From Tropicimonas sp033101155 (GTDB lineage Bacteria; Pseudomonadota; Alphaproteobacteria; Rhodobacterales; Rhodobacteraceae), in contig NZ_JAWMPX010000008.1 in the NCBI RefSeq assembly GCF_033101155.1, forward strand, positions 1 to 64,000: a DNA stretch of 64,000 bases. Direction: 5' to 3'. Shown here one piece after another: positions 41,472 through 49,183 of the stretch. The notes beneath the pieces were generated by a model. That model saw only the letters and a program-made list of their open reading frames with translations. It did not search any database and was not told the origin of the DNA. The position numbers and the translations under genes are program-made. Numbering within the stretch: position 1 is the first letter of the stretch; every line of letters starts with the position of its first letter.

Positions 41472-42488
41472 ATGAAAACGATCACGCTTACTCTTGCCGC
41501 TGCGGTTGCCATGCCATTCGCCGGGCTCGCGGATGTCTATGTTCCCGAAGGTGGCGCCGGAACGGCCCTGCATCTCGACGAGTCGTTCGAACCGGTCGGA
41601 AGGATCGAATCCCTGACCGACGTCCACGGGCTTGCCTCCGCGCCGAAGCGTGGAATTCTGATTGCCGGCAGCCTCTCCGAAGTGATTCCCGGCGTGGTCG
41701 CAAAACCGGCGGGCGTCTCCGAGGAAGATCATAACGCCCACCATGGCGGGGCGAAGTCGATGCCGGAAAGCGTCAGCATCGTCACAGTCGTCGACGCTGC
41801 CACGCATGAAATCCTGCGCCGGATCGAGGTTCCCGGGGGCGTCCACCACGTCGAGGTCAGTTCCGACGAACGCTGGGCGGCAGTGACACATCCGGGTCTC
41901 GAGGCGATCTCCCTCATCGACCTCGAAAGCGGCGAATTGACGGCAACGCTGCCGACTGGACCTGTGCCCGAATATGCAGTGGCCGATCCGGCGACAGGCC
42001 GCTTTTTCGTGTCCAATGCAGGCAACGGCACGATCAGCGATATCGACCCTGTCAAGGGTATCGTCATGCGGAATTTCGAGGTCGATGGCGGACCCAAGCA
42101 CATGCGCCTGGTCCCCGACCAGCGCCGCCTGGTTTCCGCCCAGGCGGACGAAGGAGTGGTGACAATCCTCGATGCCGATAGCGGAGATGTCCTGGACCGT
42201 ATCGAGATCGGCGGCGAGTTGCACGGCGTGGAATTCGGAAAGGGAGCCATTTTCGTCTCGGCGCGGGAGCCAGAACGTGTCGTTCGGATCGATGTGGCCT
42301 CCGGCCGAAAGACAGAAGTCGATGTCGGACCGCAGCCCTATCACATGACCCTTGTTGGTGAAGATCTCCTCGTCAGCAGCGCCGAGCTGCCGATGATCTG
42401 GGTGCTCGATCCTAACACGCTGGACCTGAAAAAGGTCATCCCAACTGCCGGCACCGCTCATCAGATGGTGCCTGCTTTTAATTCGTGA
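41472..42488 (+). CDS. Periplasmic YVTN-type beta-propeller protein
   Basis: A 338-residue protein. ATG 41472 follows CAGGAGG. A signal peptide (LTLAAAVAMPFAGLAD) precedes a seven-bladed propeller with repeated SIVTVVDAATHEIL, AISLIDLESGELT, TISDIDPVKG, VVTILDADSGDVL and VVRIDVASGRK strands. A His-rich loop, EDHNAHHGGAKSMPES, sits near residue 90 and could bind metal. YVTN propellers act as binding or regulatory proteins in the periplasm; the exact role is unknown. The CueR-type box upstream suggests copper induction. Confidence 0.82.
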   Translation: MKTITLTLAAAVAMPFAGLADVYVPEGGAGTALHLDESFEPVGRIESLTDVHGLASAPKRGILIAGSLSEVIPGVVAKPAGVSEEDHNAHHGGAKSMPESVSIVTVVDAATHEILRRIEVPGGVHHVEVSSDERWAAVTHPGLEAISLIDLESGELTATLPTGPVPEYAVADPATGRFFVSNAGNGTISDIDPVKGIVMRNFEVDGGPKHMRLVPDQRRLVSAQADEGVVTILDADSGDVLDRIEIGGELHGVEFGKGAIFVSAREPERVVRIDVASGRKTEVDVGPQPYHMTLVGEDLLVSSAELPMIWVLDPNTLDLKKVIPTAGTAHQMVPAFNS

Positions 42489-42518
42489 CTACGGTTGATC
42501 CCCTCGGAGTCGCGAACG

Positions 42519-42548
42519 GCCAGCCCGAGACATTCGTTTCGGGCTGGC
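42519..42548. terminator. Bidirectional terminator hairpin
   Basis: GCCAGCCCGA (42519-42528) pairs with TCGGGCTGGC (42539-42548) around a 10-nt loop. It lies between the convergent beta-propeller and histidine kinase genes, where a shared terminator is expected; TAATTC follows on the plus side. Confidence 0.7.
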
Positions 42549-42587
42549 TAATTCAATCGTTCTCGGCTCTGGCTGTGGTTTTACCGG

Positions 42588-43976
42588 TCATGTCGCGGGA
42601 AGTGTTACGCAAGCACTCAGCCCGCCGCCGGCCCTGTTCTCCAGCGAAATGTCGCCGCCATGGGACTGCGTGATCGTCCGTGCGGTTGAGAGACCAAGGC
42701 CTGTGCCGCCGGTTTCCCGCGATCGAGACTGTTCCAGGCGTACGAACGGGTCGAACACGCGATCAAGCTCTTCCGCGGGAATTCCCGGACCCTGATCTTC
42801 GACAACCACGACCGCGTTGCCTTCGCGAGTCTCCAGCCGGATTTCGGCATGTTGACCATACCGGACCGCATTCTCGATCACGTTCCGCAGCGCGCGCCGC
42901 ATGGATGTTGGCCGGAGCCGAGCAGAAACAGCCTCAGGGCTCGTCTTTAACTCGATAGCCGTGGTGGTTTCCTGCAATTCGGAGACGAGATCAGAGAGAA
43001 AAGCGTTCAAATCGACGGTCTCGACCGGCTCTGTATCTGTCACACCCCGCGCAAAGGCGAGCGTGGACTCGACCATCTCCTGCATTTCTTCGGTCGTTGC
43101 GATGATCCGCTCGCGGGTCTCCTCCTCATCGACAAGCTCGGCGCGCACGCGAAGCGCCGTCAGGGGAGAACGCAGGTCGTGGCTGAGGGCTGCGAGAAGT
43201 TTCGTGCGATCATCGACAAACCGGCGAATGCGCGTCTGCATCTGGTTGAATGCCCGTGTCAGGCTCCGAAGCTCTTCGGGGCCCGAGGGGGCAATATCCG
43301 GCACGTCTTCGCCTCTTCCGAATTGTTCCGCTGATCGGGCCAGCTCTCGCAACGGTCCGGTCAACTGACCGAGCGCAAACCAGAGCGTGATGGCGATCAG
43401 GAACGAGGTTACGCCGAAGGTTGCCAACGCGGTCCAGCCAACCTGGTATGGCGGATGGTGGAACCGGGTGGTGACGTTCAGCCAGGAATTGTCCCCCATC
43501 GCAACGGCGATCGTCATTTCAACCGAGGAGATTTGCATATCCATCATCGCCATGTGTCGGCGTGCCATGTCCGACGGCATTCCGGCCATCGGCGGCATGG
43601 CTTCCGACGTCTGGTGCAGTTCCACACGCACTTCTGGTGGCGGCGTGGTTCCGACCTGATCCGCAATCTGGTCGGCGATGATGCCACCGCCATCATGGTT
43701 GAAGTGATCGACCGCCGGCTCCCGATCCAGCGTGAATCGGACCAGCGGCGAGTTGGCGGCTCGCAGAATGGAATCCCGGAGTTCTTCCGGTGCTTCGACG
43801 ATGAGCCGCGCCACGTTCGCCGCGCGGCTCGCGGCCTCCTGCCCGAGCGCCGCCCGTACGGCCAGTTCGCGTTCATCGGCAAAGAGCCATGCCGCCAACC
43901 CTTGCGCCAATGCGAGGGTGAGAAGGATGAGCAGCAACAATTGACCGCGCAGGGACACAGGGAGAAACCGCCTCAT
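42588..43976 (-). CDS. Histidine kinase with Met-rich periplasmic sensor domain
   Basis: A 462-residue inner-membrane kinase. Two membrane helices (residues 13-31 and about 181-202) bracket a periplasmic loop. Residues 127-154 of the loop carry nine Met and a His (AMPPMAGMPSDMARRHMAMM), a likely Cu(I)/Ag(I) sensor. HAMP, HisKA with His266 (ALSHDLRSPLTAL) and HATPase_c (NVIENAVRYG, EDQGPGIP, GTGLGLSTA) follow. It overlaps the response regulator by 4 bases. It probably senses periplasmic copper in parallel to cytosolic CueR. Confidence 0.92.
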   Translation of the reverse strand: MRRFLPVSLRGQLLLLILLTLALAQGLAAWLFADERELAVRAALGQEAASRAANVARLIVEAPEELRDSILRAANSPLVRFTLDREPAVDHFNHDGGGIIADQIADQVGTTPPPEVRVELHQTSEAMPPMAGMPSDMARRHMAMMDMQISSVEMTIAVAMGDNSWLNVTTRFHHPPYQVGWTALATFGVTSFLIAITLWFALGQLTGPLRELARSAEQFGRGEDVPDIAPSGPEELRSLTRAFNQMQTRIRRFVDDRTKLLAALSHDLRSPLTALRVRAELVDEEETRERIIATTEEMQEMVESTLAFARGVTDTEPVETVDLNAFLSDLVSELQETTTAIELKTSPEAVSARLRPTSMRRALRNVIENAVRYGQHAEIRLETREGNAVVVVEDQGPGIPAEELDRVFDPFVRLEQSRSRETGGTGLGLSTARTITQSHGGDISLENRAGGGLSACVTLPAT

Positions 43977-44695
43977 GTCTCGACCTTCACATCTGTTGCG
44001 AGACTGTAGCCGCCGCCGCGGACGGTGGTGATGATCGTCGGGCGCGTTGCGTCGTCCTCGATCTTCTTGCGCAAACGGCTCACCTGGTTGTCGATGGTCC
44101 GGTCGAAGACATGGCCCGTGCGTCCGGATGTCAAGTCGAGCAACTGGTCCCGGCTGAGCACGAATCTCGGTCGCTCCAGGAAAACCGTCAGCAGGCGGAA
44201 CTCGGCCGTGGTCAGGTGCACCTCCCGCCCGTCTTCGTGGCGCAGCTTCTGGCGGTCGGTGTCAAGGGTCCAGCCCGCAAAATGCACCCGGTGGCTGGTC
44301 AGGGACCGGGCCTGCGTCTCGATGCGAGCCCCGCGCCGCAGGATTGCCTTGATGCGGGCCAGCAATTCCCGGGGATTGAATGGTTTGGGAAGGTAGTCAT
44401 CGGCGCCGACTTCGAGGCCGATGATCCGGTCCGTCTCGTCGCCGAGCGCCGTCAGCATGAGGATTGGCACCGACCCCTCGGCGCTCAGGCGGCGGCAGAC
44501 GGAAATGCCGTCCTCGCCGGGCATCATGACGTCGAGCACGATCAGGTCGAACCGGCCGGTCTTCAGTTTTCCGTCCATCTCCACTGCATCGCGCGCCGTG
44601 CTGGCCCGCATCCCGTTGCGTTCGAGATAGCGGCTGACGGCGTCGCGGATGTCGCGGTGATCGTCGACGATCAGGATATGCGGAGTGTCTGTCAT
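43973..44695 (-). CDS. OmpR-family response regulator
   Basis: A 240-residue regulator. The receiver domain has the acidic pocket IVDDH and phosphoacceptor Asp55 (LIVLDVMMPGEDG), then KPFNPREL. The winged-helix DNA-binding domain follows, with TTAEFRLLTVFLERP and RTIDNQVSRLRKKIE. ATG 44695 (MTDTPHILIV) is preceded by GAGAG. The kinase gene follows with an ATGA overlap. Likely targets are the divergent Met-rich EF-hand gene and its followers; a 7-bp palindrome lies between. Confidence 0.92.
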   Translation of the reverse strand: MTDTPHILIVDDHRDIRDAVSRYLERNGMRASTARDAVEMDGKLKTGRFDLIVLDVMMPGEDGISVCRRLSAEGSVPILMLTALGDETDRIIGLEVGADDYLPKPFNPRELLARIKAILRRGARIETQARSLTSHRVHFAGWTLDTDRQKLRHEDGREVHLTTAEFRLLTVFLERPRFVLSRDQLLDLTSGRTGHVFDRTIDNQVSRLRKKIEDDATRPTIITTVRGGGYSLATDVKVET

Positions 44696-44753
44696 GCTCT
44701 CGACATAGCGCATTGCCGCCCGAGGCCGCGCCTAAAATGGTCACGGAATGTAA

Positions 44754-44768
44754 CAGAACCCGGTTCTG
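44754..44768. promoter_or_regulatory. CAGAACC-C-GGTTCTG palindrome
   Basis: A perfect 7-bp inverted repeat with a 1-base centre in the divergent region between the response regulator and the EF-hand gene. It is a candidate operator for either, although OmpR-type proteins more often bind direct repeats. Confidence 0.4.
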
Positions 44769-44867
44769 CGACAGACTGATACAAAAAGGCCGTTTCTTGG
44801 GATCTTGGCGCGACAGGCGGCTCCCAGATTGACCTCATCAGAAGAATGACAACCAAAAGGATAGGTC

Positions 44868-45599
44868 ATGAAACGCTCCAGGAAACTCGCAGTCGCCCTT
44901 GTCACCGTCACAGCGCTCGGCGGTGTGCTTGCCGTTCCGGTTCTGGCGCATGGAACCCAGGGCGGCCGCTGGATGCAGGAAGGTCACGGAATGCCCGGCG
45001 CAATGATGGGCAACGTCCAGGGCGGTGACGGGATGATGTCCGGCCAGGGCGGACCCGGCGCCATGGGGGGCATGATGCAGGGGCAGGGAGGCACCGGTCC
45101 CATAAGCGGCATGATGTCAGGGCAAGGTGGTCCCGGCATGAGCGGTGGCATGATGGGCAATCCGGAAATGATGCAGCAGATGATGCAGATGCATCAGAAC
45201 ATGGGCAGCATGATGGGCGCGAACGGCGGGCCCGGCATGATGTCCGGCCAGGGCGGCCCCGGTGCCATGATGGGCGGCTTGTTCGGCGATCTCGACACTG
45301 ACGGCGATGGCACGGTGACAGCCGAGGAAGCCCATGACGGCATGCAGGCACGCCTCGAGGCATATGACGCCGACGGCGACGGAAGCCTGACGCTGGAAGA
45401 GTTCCAGGCCCTTCATGCCGAGTCGATCCGCACACGGATGGTCGACCGTTTCCAGGCGCTCGATGAGGACGGCGACGGCAAGGTGACGGCTGACGAGATC
45501 ACCGCTCCTGCCGATCGCATGGCGCGGATGCAGTCCATGCACCAGACGGGTGGCATGGCTGGCGACGACGCGCCGGAAGAGACGAAAGAAAGCAACTAA
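44868..45599 (+). CDS. Secreted Met/Gly-rich protein with EF-hand calcium motifs
   Basis: A 243-residue protein. Signal peptide (VALVTVTALGGVLAVPVLA), then about 100 residues of Met/Gly repeats such as MMSGQGGPG and MQGQGGTGP, with more than 25 Met (soft Cu(I)-binding). The C-terminal half carries three EF-hand loops, DTDGDGTVTAEE, DADGDGSLTLEE and DEDGDGKVTADE. Ca2+ and Cu(I) binding in one periplasmic protein suggest a copper buffer. It heads a plus-strand series divergent from the Met-rich kinase system and is probably its target. The Met insert of the cytochrome c' at 24904 has the same composition. Confidence 0.85.
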   Translation: MKRSRKLAVALVTVTALGGVLAVPVLAHGTQGGRWMQEGHGMPGAMMGNVQGGDGMMSGQGGPGAMGGMMQGQGGTGPISGMMSGQGGPGMSGGMMGNPEMMQQMMQMHQNMGSMMGANGGPGMMSGQGGPGAMMGGLFGDLDTDGDGTVTAEEAHDGMQARLEAYDADGDGSLTLEEFQALHAESIRTRMVDRFQALDEDGDGKVTADEITAPADRMARMQSMHQTGGMAGDDAPEETKESN

Positions 45600-45605
45600 T
45601 CCAGC

Positions 45606-45636
45606 GGGTGGGCGGCACGAAGGACGTCGCCCACCC
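45606..45636 (+). terminator. Hairpin between the EF-hand gene and the next ORF
   Basis: GGGTGGGCG (45606-45614) pairs perfectly with CGCCCACCC (45628-45636), seven bases after the stop. It may terminate or attenuate transcription before the gene at 45670. Confidence 0.6.
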
Positions 45637-45669
45637 ATACCGCAATCACCAAATGCAAGGAGACGAAAC

Positions 45670-45999
45670 ATGACGACTATCTGGAAACACGTCCTCGTCA
45701 CAATTGCCGCATTGGCGATCCCATCCCTCGCCTTGGCGCATGGTCCCGGACCGGGCAACGGACCGGCAGGACAGTTCCAGAACGGAACGCCGCCTTGCGC
45801 AAGCACCACCAACGGCCAGACGCCGTGCGGAGGTGTTCCCGGGGCCGGACCGTACGGCACCGGAATGCCCGCCTTTGGCTACGGGCATGGGCCACAAATG
45901 ATGGAAGGCAATGGCATGACGCCGGGACAGGGGCATGGCTGGCAACGGGGCTGGCAACAGGGCCGGCAGACTGGGCCCGGCAAGAACTGGCGGAACTGA
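45670..45999 (+). CDS. Small secreted Gly/His-rich protein
   Basis: A 109-residue protein. ATG 45670 follows AAGGAGACG. Signal peptide (VLVTIAALAIPSLALA), then low-complexity Gly/Pro with HGPGPGNGPAG, two Cys (PPCAS, TPCGG) and the His/Met/Trp tail GHGPQMMEGNGMTPGQGHGW. It is composed for metal binding, without a recognised fold. It is followed 41 bases later by a 38-codon membrane ORF. Likely a periplasmic copper buffer (inference). Confidence 0.65.
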   Translation: MTTIWKHVLVTIAALAIPSLALAHGPGPGNGPAGQFQNGTPPCASTTNGQTPCGGVPGAGPYGTGMPAFGYGHGPQMMEGNGMTPGQGHGWQRGWQQGRQTGPGKNWRN

Positions 46000-46040
46000 C
46001 CGACCGGGCATTGACTGCTTAAAAGTGAAAGGAACGACCC

Positions 46041-46157
46041 ATGATGGGTGGATATGGATATGGCGTCGGAATGGGGTTCGGAGCGATCTGGATGGTTCTG
46101 GTGATCATTGTCACGCTTCTCGCGATCCTCGCGCTCGCGAAATACCTGGCGAAGTAA
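46041..46157 (+). CDS. Very small membrane protein
   Basis: A 38-residue ORF: MMGGYGYGVGMGFGAIWMVL, then one long membrane helix (VIIVTLLAILALAKYLAK). GAAAGGAACG upstream is a fair ribosome-binding site. The Gly/Met/Tyr head resembles SHOCT-type small membrane proteins that accompany copper genes, but the SHOCT domain itself is absent. Located between two real genes in the same direction, so likely translated. Confidence 0.6.
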   Translation: MMGGYGYGVGMGFGAIWMVLVIIVTLLAILALAKYLAK

Positions 46158-46188
46158 CCCCGGAGCCAGGTCGAAAGGGAACCCACCA

Positions 46189-46575
46189 ATGAGCTATACC
46201 GTGAACAGATTCTTCTCAGATGCCGATTTCGAGGAGATCGATGGCCGGGTTCGTACTGCGCTGGCCGACAAAGGCTTCGGTGTCCTGACCGAAATCGACG
46301 TCAAGGCGACGATGAAGAAAAAGATCGACGTCGATCTCGACCCCTACAGGATCCTTGGGGCCTGCAACCCGAACATGGCCTACAAGGCCATCGGGATGGA
46401 GCCGCGCGTGGGCGCCATGCTGCCGTGCAACGTCATCCTGCGGGCTGTCGATAGTGGGGTAGAAGTCAGCGCCATCGACCCGGAAGCCTCCATGCAGGCA
46501 ATCAATAACCCCGATCTCAAGCGGGTCGCTGGCGAGGTTCGGGAAATGCTGGCGGCTGCGCTGGAGGCGATGTGA
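46189..46575 (+). CDS. DUF302 family protein
   Basis: A 128-residue cytosolic protein. ATG 46189 follows AAAGGGAACC. The DUF302 core is clear: VRTALADKGFGVLTEIDVKA, then LGACNPNMAYKAI and PCNVILRAVDSG. The family has a conserved Cys (GACNP) and unknown function; members often occur with cytochromes and metal genes. Its end overlaps the next start (GTGA), coupling it to the cytochrome c. Confidence 0.85.
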   Translation: MSYTVNRFFSDADFEEIDGRVRTALADKGFGVLTEIDVKATMKKKIDVDLDPYRILGACNPNMAYKAIGMEPRVGAMLPCNVILRAVDSGVEVSAIDPEASMQAINNPDLKRVAGEVREMLAAALEAM

Positions 46576-47096
46576 GCGACGACGAAGCCAGATCGAACCG
46601 CGGACAGATCTTCGTCTACGTGGCGGTCGCGGTTGGCGTGCTGGTTTTCGGACTCGCCGACCTCGCCGGAATGACCGGAAATGGTCGTTCCGGTTGGCCG
46701 TCCGAGTTCGAGGGCAACGGGGAACGGATCTATTTCACCGGCAGATCCGAAAGCGGTGAATCCATTCGCTCCTTCGGGGGCAATCAGCACATGCTGATGA
46801 TGCGCGGATATGCCTGCGCGTCCTGCCACGGTGCGGAAAGGGAAGGGGCAAGGCTGTGGCCCGGGCTCAGGCAATCCGCACCCGCAATCACGCCGGAGGC
46901 CCTCGCCGAAGAGCACGCGCAAGACGGGCATGCCCACGAGAGCTACAGCAGAGCAAGCCTTGCGCATGCGATCTCTGAAGGAGTGCGACCTGACGGCAGT
47001 GTCATCGGCGACGGGATGCCGCGGTGGTCCCTTTCGGATCGGGATATGCAGGATCTGGTATCCTACCTCCTTCCCGAAGAGGCGCAGAGCCACTGA
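46572..47096 (+). CDS. Membrane-anchored c-type cytochrome
   Basis: A 174-residue protein. GTG start overlaps DUF302 by 4 bases. A membrane anchor (QIFVYVAVAVGVLVFGLADL) and a haem site in GYACASCHGAEREG; Met candidates in GDGMPRWSL. The general plan, haem plus a long linker, differs from the three LYxENCASCH cytochromes. Together with DUF302 it forms a two-gene unit, so DUF302 may act on haem or thiol delivery. Confidence 0.82.
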   Translation: MSDDEARSNRGQIFVYVAVAVGVLVFGLADLAGMTGNGRSGWPSEFEGNGERIYFTGRSESGESIRSFGGNQHMLMMRGYACASCHGAEREGARLWPGLRQSAPAITPEALAEEHAQDGHAHESYSRASLAHAISEGVRPDGSVIGDGMPRWSLSDRDMQDLVSYLLPEEAQSH

Positions 47097-47199
47097 GTGA
47101 GAGCGCGGGGGCTTGCCAGGACAGGGTGAAGCCGGATCACGACGCAGGTTGCCCGTGCTCTACGCCGCCCGCCGCCAACGGCTATGAAATGAGGCACCA

Positions 47200-47886
47200 A
47201 TGAGCCGCGACCCTCGCAACATACCAGCCCCAAAGGTCGCCGCGGCGCTGGCCGTCGCGGCCATCTTGATGGCCCTCGCGTTCGGCCCCCTGTCGGAGAG
47301 CCTGAAGAGCCTTGATGGCGACAGGATATCCATGTGGGTTTCGGCCGCGGGCATCTGGGGACCGATCGTCGTCATTGGGATGATGACGGTCGCGATCGTG
47401 GCCACGCCAATCCCCAGTGCGCCCATCGCGCTGGCCGCAGGCGCAGCCTACGGCCACACGCTCGGAACAGTCTACATCGTTCTGGGTGCCGAACTCGGCG
47501 CCCTCGCAGCCTTCGGGCTCGCCCGTATTCTGGGTCGGGACGTTTTGCAACGGTGGTTCGGCGACAAGGTCGATGTCGGTTGGCTTGGCTCTCAGAACGC
47601 GCTGACCGCCACGGTGTTTGTCAGCCGGCTGTTGCCGTTCGTTTCGTTCGACATCGTCAGCTATGCCGCCGGGCTCAGTCGGTTGCATTTCTGGCGCTTC
47701 GGTCTGGCTACTCTGGCCGGGATCATTCCAGCCAGTTTCCTGCTCGCGCATTTCGGCAACGATGTCGTCAGCGGAGACTCCTCCCGTGCCGTCGGGGCTG
47801 CAATCGGACTGGGCGCCCTGACGCTGGCCCCACTTGTCATCATCTGGATCAGAGACTGGCGAAGACGAGGATTACGCGGTGACTGA
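47200..47886 (+). CDS. TVP38/TMEM64 (DedA-like) membrane protein
   Basis: A 228-residue membrane protein with five or six helices. The VTT signature is visible: PIPSAPIALAAGAAYGHTLG and SRLLPFVSFDIVSYAAGLS, with FWRFGLATLAGIIPASFLLA. The family is thought to scramble or flip lipids. It has no direct link to copper, but TVP38 genes recur next to Cu/Hg resistance loci. A gap of about 100 bases before it suggests its own promoter. Confidence 0.85.
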   Translation: MSRDPRNIPAPKVAAALAVAAILMALAFGPLSESLKSLDGDRISMWVSAAGIWGPIVVIGMMTVAIVATPIPSAPIALAAGAAYGHTLGTVYIVLGAELGALAAFGLARILGRDVLQRWFGDKVDVGWLGSQNALTATVFVSRLLPFVSFDIVSYAAGLSRLHFWRFGLATLAGIIPASFLLAHFGNDVVSGDSSRAVGAAIGLGALTLAPLVIIWIRDWRRRGLRGD

Positions 47887-47982
47887 TCGAGACGCACTCC
47901 ATCGTCCGAAACCAGCGTCATGGACGGATCGGAACGGGCAGATCGCATTTCGATTCCAACAAAAAACACAGGATCTTCACCC

Positions 47983-48906
47983 ATGCTGACCGCTGCAATT
48001 CCGTTTCCCGACATCGGCACCGATCTGTTCTCGATCGAGATCGGAACTTTCACATTCGCGCTGCGTTGGTACGCGCTTGCCTATATCGTCGGGCTCCTTG
48101 TCGGGTGGCGCATCTGCCTGTCAGCGGTAGGCCGCACGGCACTCTGGTCGCCAGCCGGGCCGCCACTTGACCGTCAGCAGATCGAGAACCTTCTCACATG
48201 GATCATCGTGGGGGTGGTTGTCGGTGGACGCCTCGGCTTCGTGCTGTTCTACCAGCCTGAGTATTACCTGGCCAATCCTCTTGAAATCCTCAAGGTATGG
48301 CAGGGTGGCATGTCGTTCCATGGCGGTTTCGCCGGTGTCGCAATCGCGGTGTTAGTTTTCTGCCTTCGTCAGAAAGCACCCTTGCTCGGTACGGCCGACC
48401 TGCTTGCGTTGGCAACCCCGCCGGGGCTGTTTCTGGGACGATTGGCGAATTTCACCAACAACGAGCTTTGGGGGCGCCTGACGGATGTTCCGTGGGCAGT
48501 GATCTTTCCGGGCGATGCAGCGCAAACTTGTGAAGGCATCACCGGGCTCTGCGCCCGCCATCCTTCGCAGCTTTACGAGGCGCTTCTGGAAGGGCTGCTT
48601 CTTGGAACGCTCCTTCTCTATCTCACCTGGCGCCGCGGTTGGCTGAAGACCCCTGGAGCCCTGACCGGTGCGTTTTTGACCGGCTACGGCCTTGCCAGAA
48701 GCTTCGTGGAGTTGTTCCGTCAGCCTGACATGCAGTTCGTAGCGGCCCGAAACCCGGTCGGTCACGCGCTTCATTTCGGCGACTGGGGGCTGAATATGGG
48801 TCAGCTGTTGTCGGCACCCATGGTCCTGATCGGACTGGCTCTGATCTGGTACGCGCTCGGACGCGCCGGACGTGTGCGAGACCAGCAATCCGACACCGTC
48901 GCGTGA
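47983..48906 (+). CDS. lgt: Prolipoprotein diacylglyceryl transferase
   Basis: A 307-residue inner-membrane enzyme that moves diacylglycerol from phosphatidylglycerol to the lipobox Cys of prolipoproteins. Signatures: GGMSFHGGFAGVAIA with the essential His, and GRLANFTNNELWGRLT. Length is standard. ATG 47983 is chosen since the Lgt N-terminus (LTAAIPFPDIGTDLF) begins there; the upstream extension is not Lgt-like. lgt is normally a single essential housekeeping gene, so a copy inside a metal cluster is likely an accessory second copy, perhaps serving the lipoproteins at 20791 and 27465. Confidence 0.92.
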   Translation: MLTAAIPFPDIGTDLFSIEIGTFTFALRWYALAYIVGLLVGWRICLSAVGRTALWSPAGPPLDRQQIENLLTWIIVGVVVGGRLGFVLFYQPEYYLANPLEILKVWQGGMSFHGGFAGVAIAVLVFCLRQKAPLLGTADLLALATPPGLFLGRLANFTNNELWGRLTDVPWAVIFPGDAAQTCEGITGLCARHPSQLYEALLEGLLLGTLLLYLTWRRGWLKTPGALTGAFLTGYGLARSFVELFRQPDMQFVAARNPVGHALHFGDWGLNMGQLLSAPMVLIGLALIWYALGRAGRVRDQQSDTVA

Positions 48907-49122
48907 TCCCGATGTGTTTCCGTCATTTGATCGTTCACGTCCGGCCAACAGGGACAGAGAGTCGCCCAAGTCACGCGGACAGTGTCCGCGGACCGAAAAG
49001 CTCTGTCACTGAATCTGCAGATGCGGCTTGGACCATCACCACGGAACTCATGCCCCGCTCATCAAATCCGACCAAGATTACCCCTGTTCTCGCAAGAGCG
49101 CTCCGGTTGCTTGCGACACGGC

Positions 49123-49153
49123 TTGGCCTTCCAGTTACTGGAAGGATTACGTT
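49123..49153 (+). promoter_or_regulatory. CueR-type box upstream of the second Cu ATPase
   Basis: TTGGCCTTCCAGTTACTGGA then AGG, with TACGTT at 19-bp spacing. The CCTTCC-AGTTACT-GGAAGG dyad is intact although the -35 is TTGGCC. The 276-base gap from lgt contains no gene besides this. Confidence 0.7.
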
Positions 49154-49183
49154 GGCTCCGACTCAATCCGAGAGGACTCCCGA

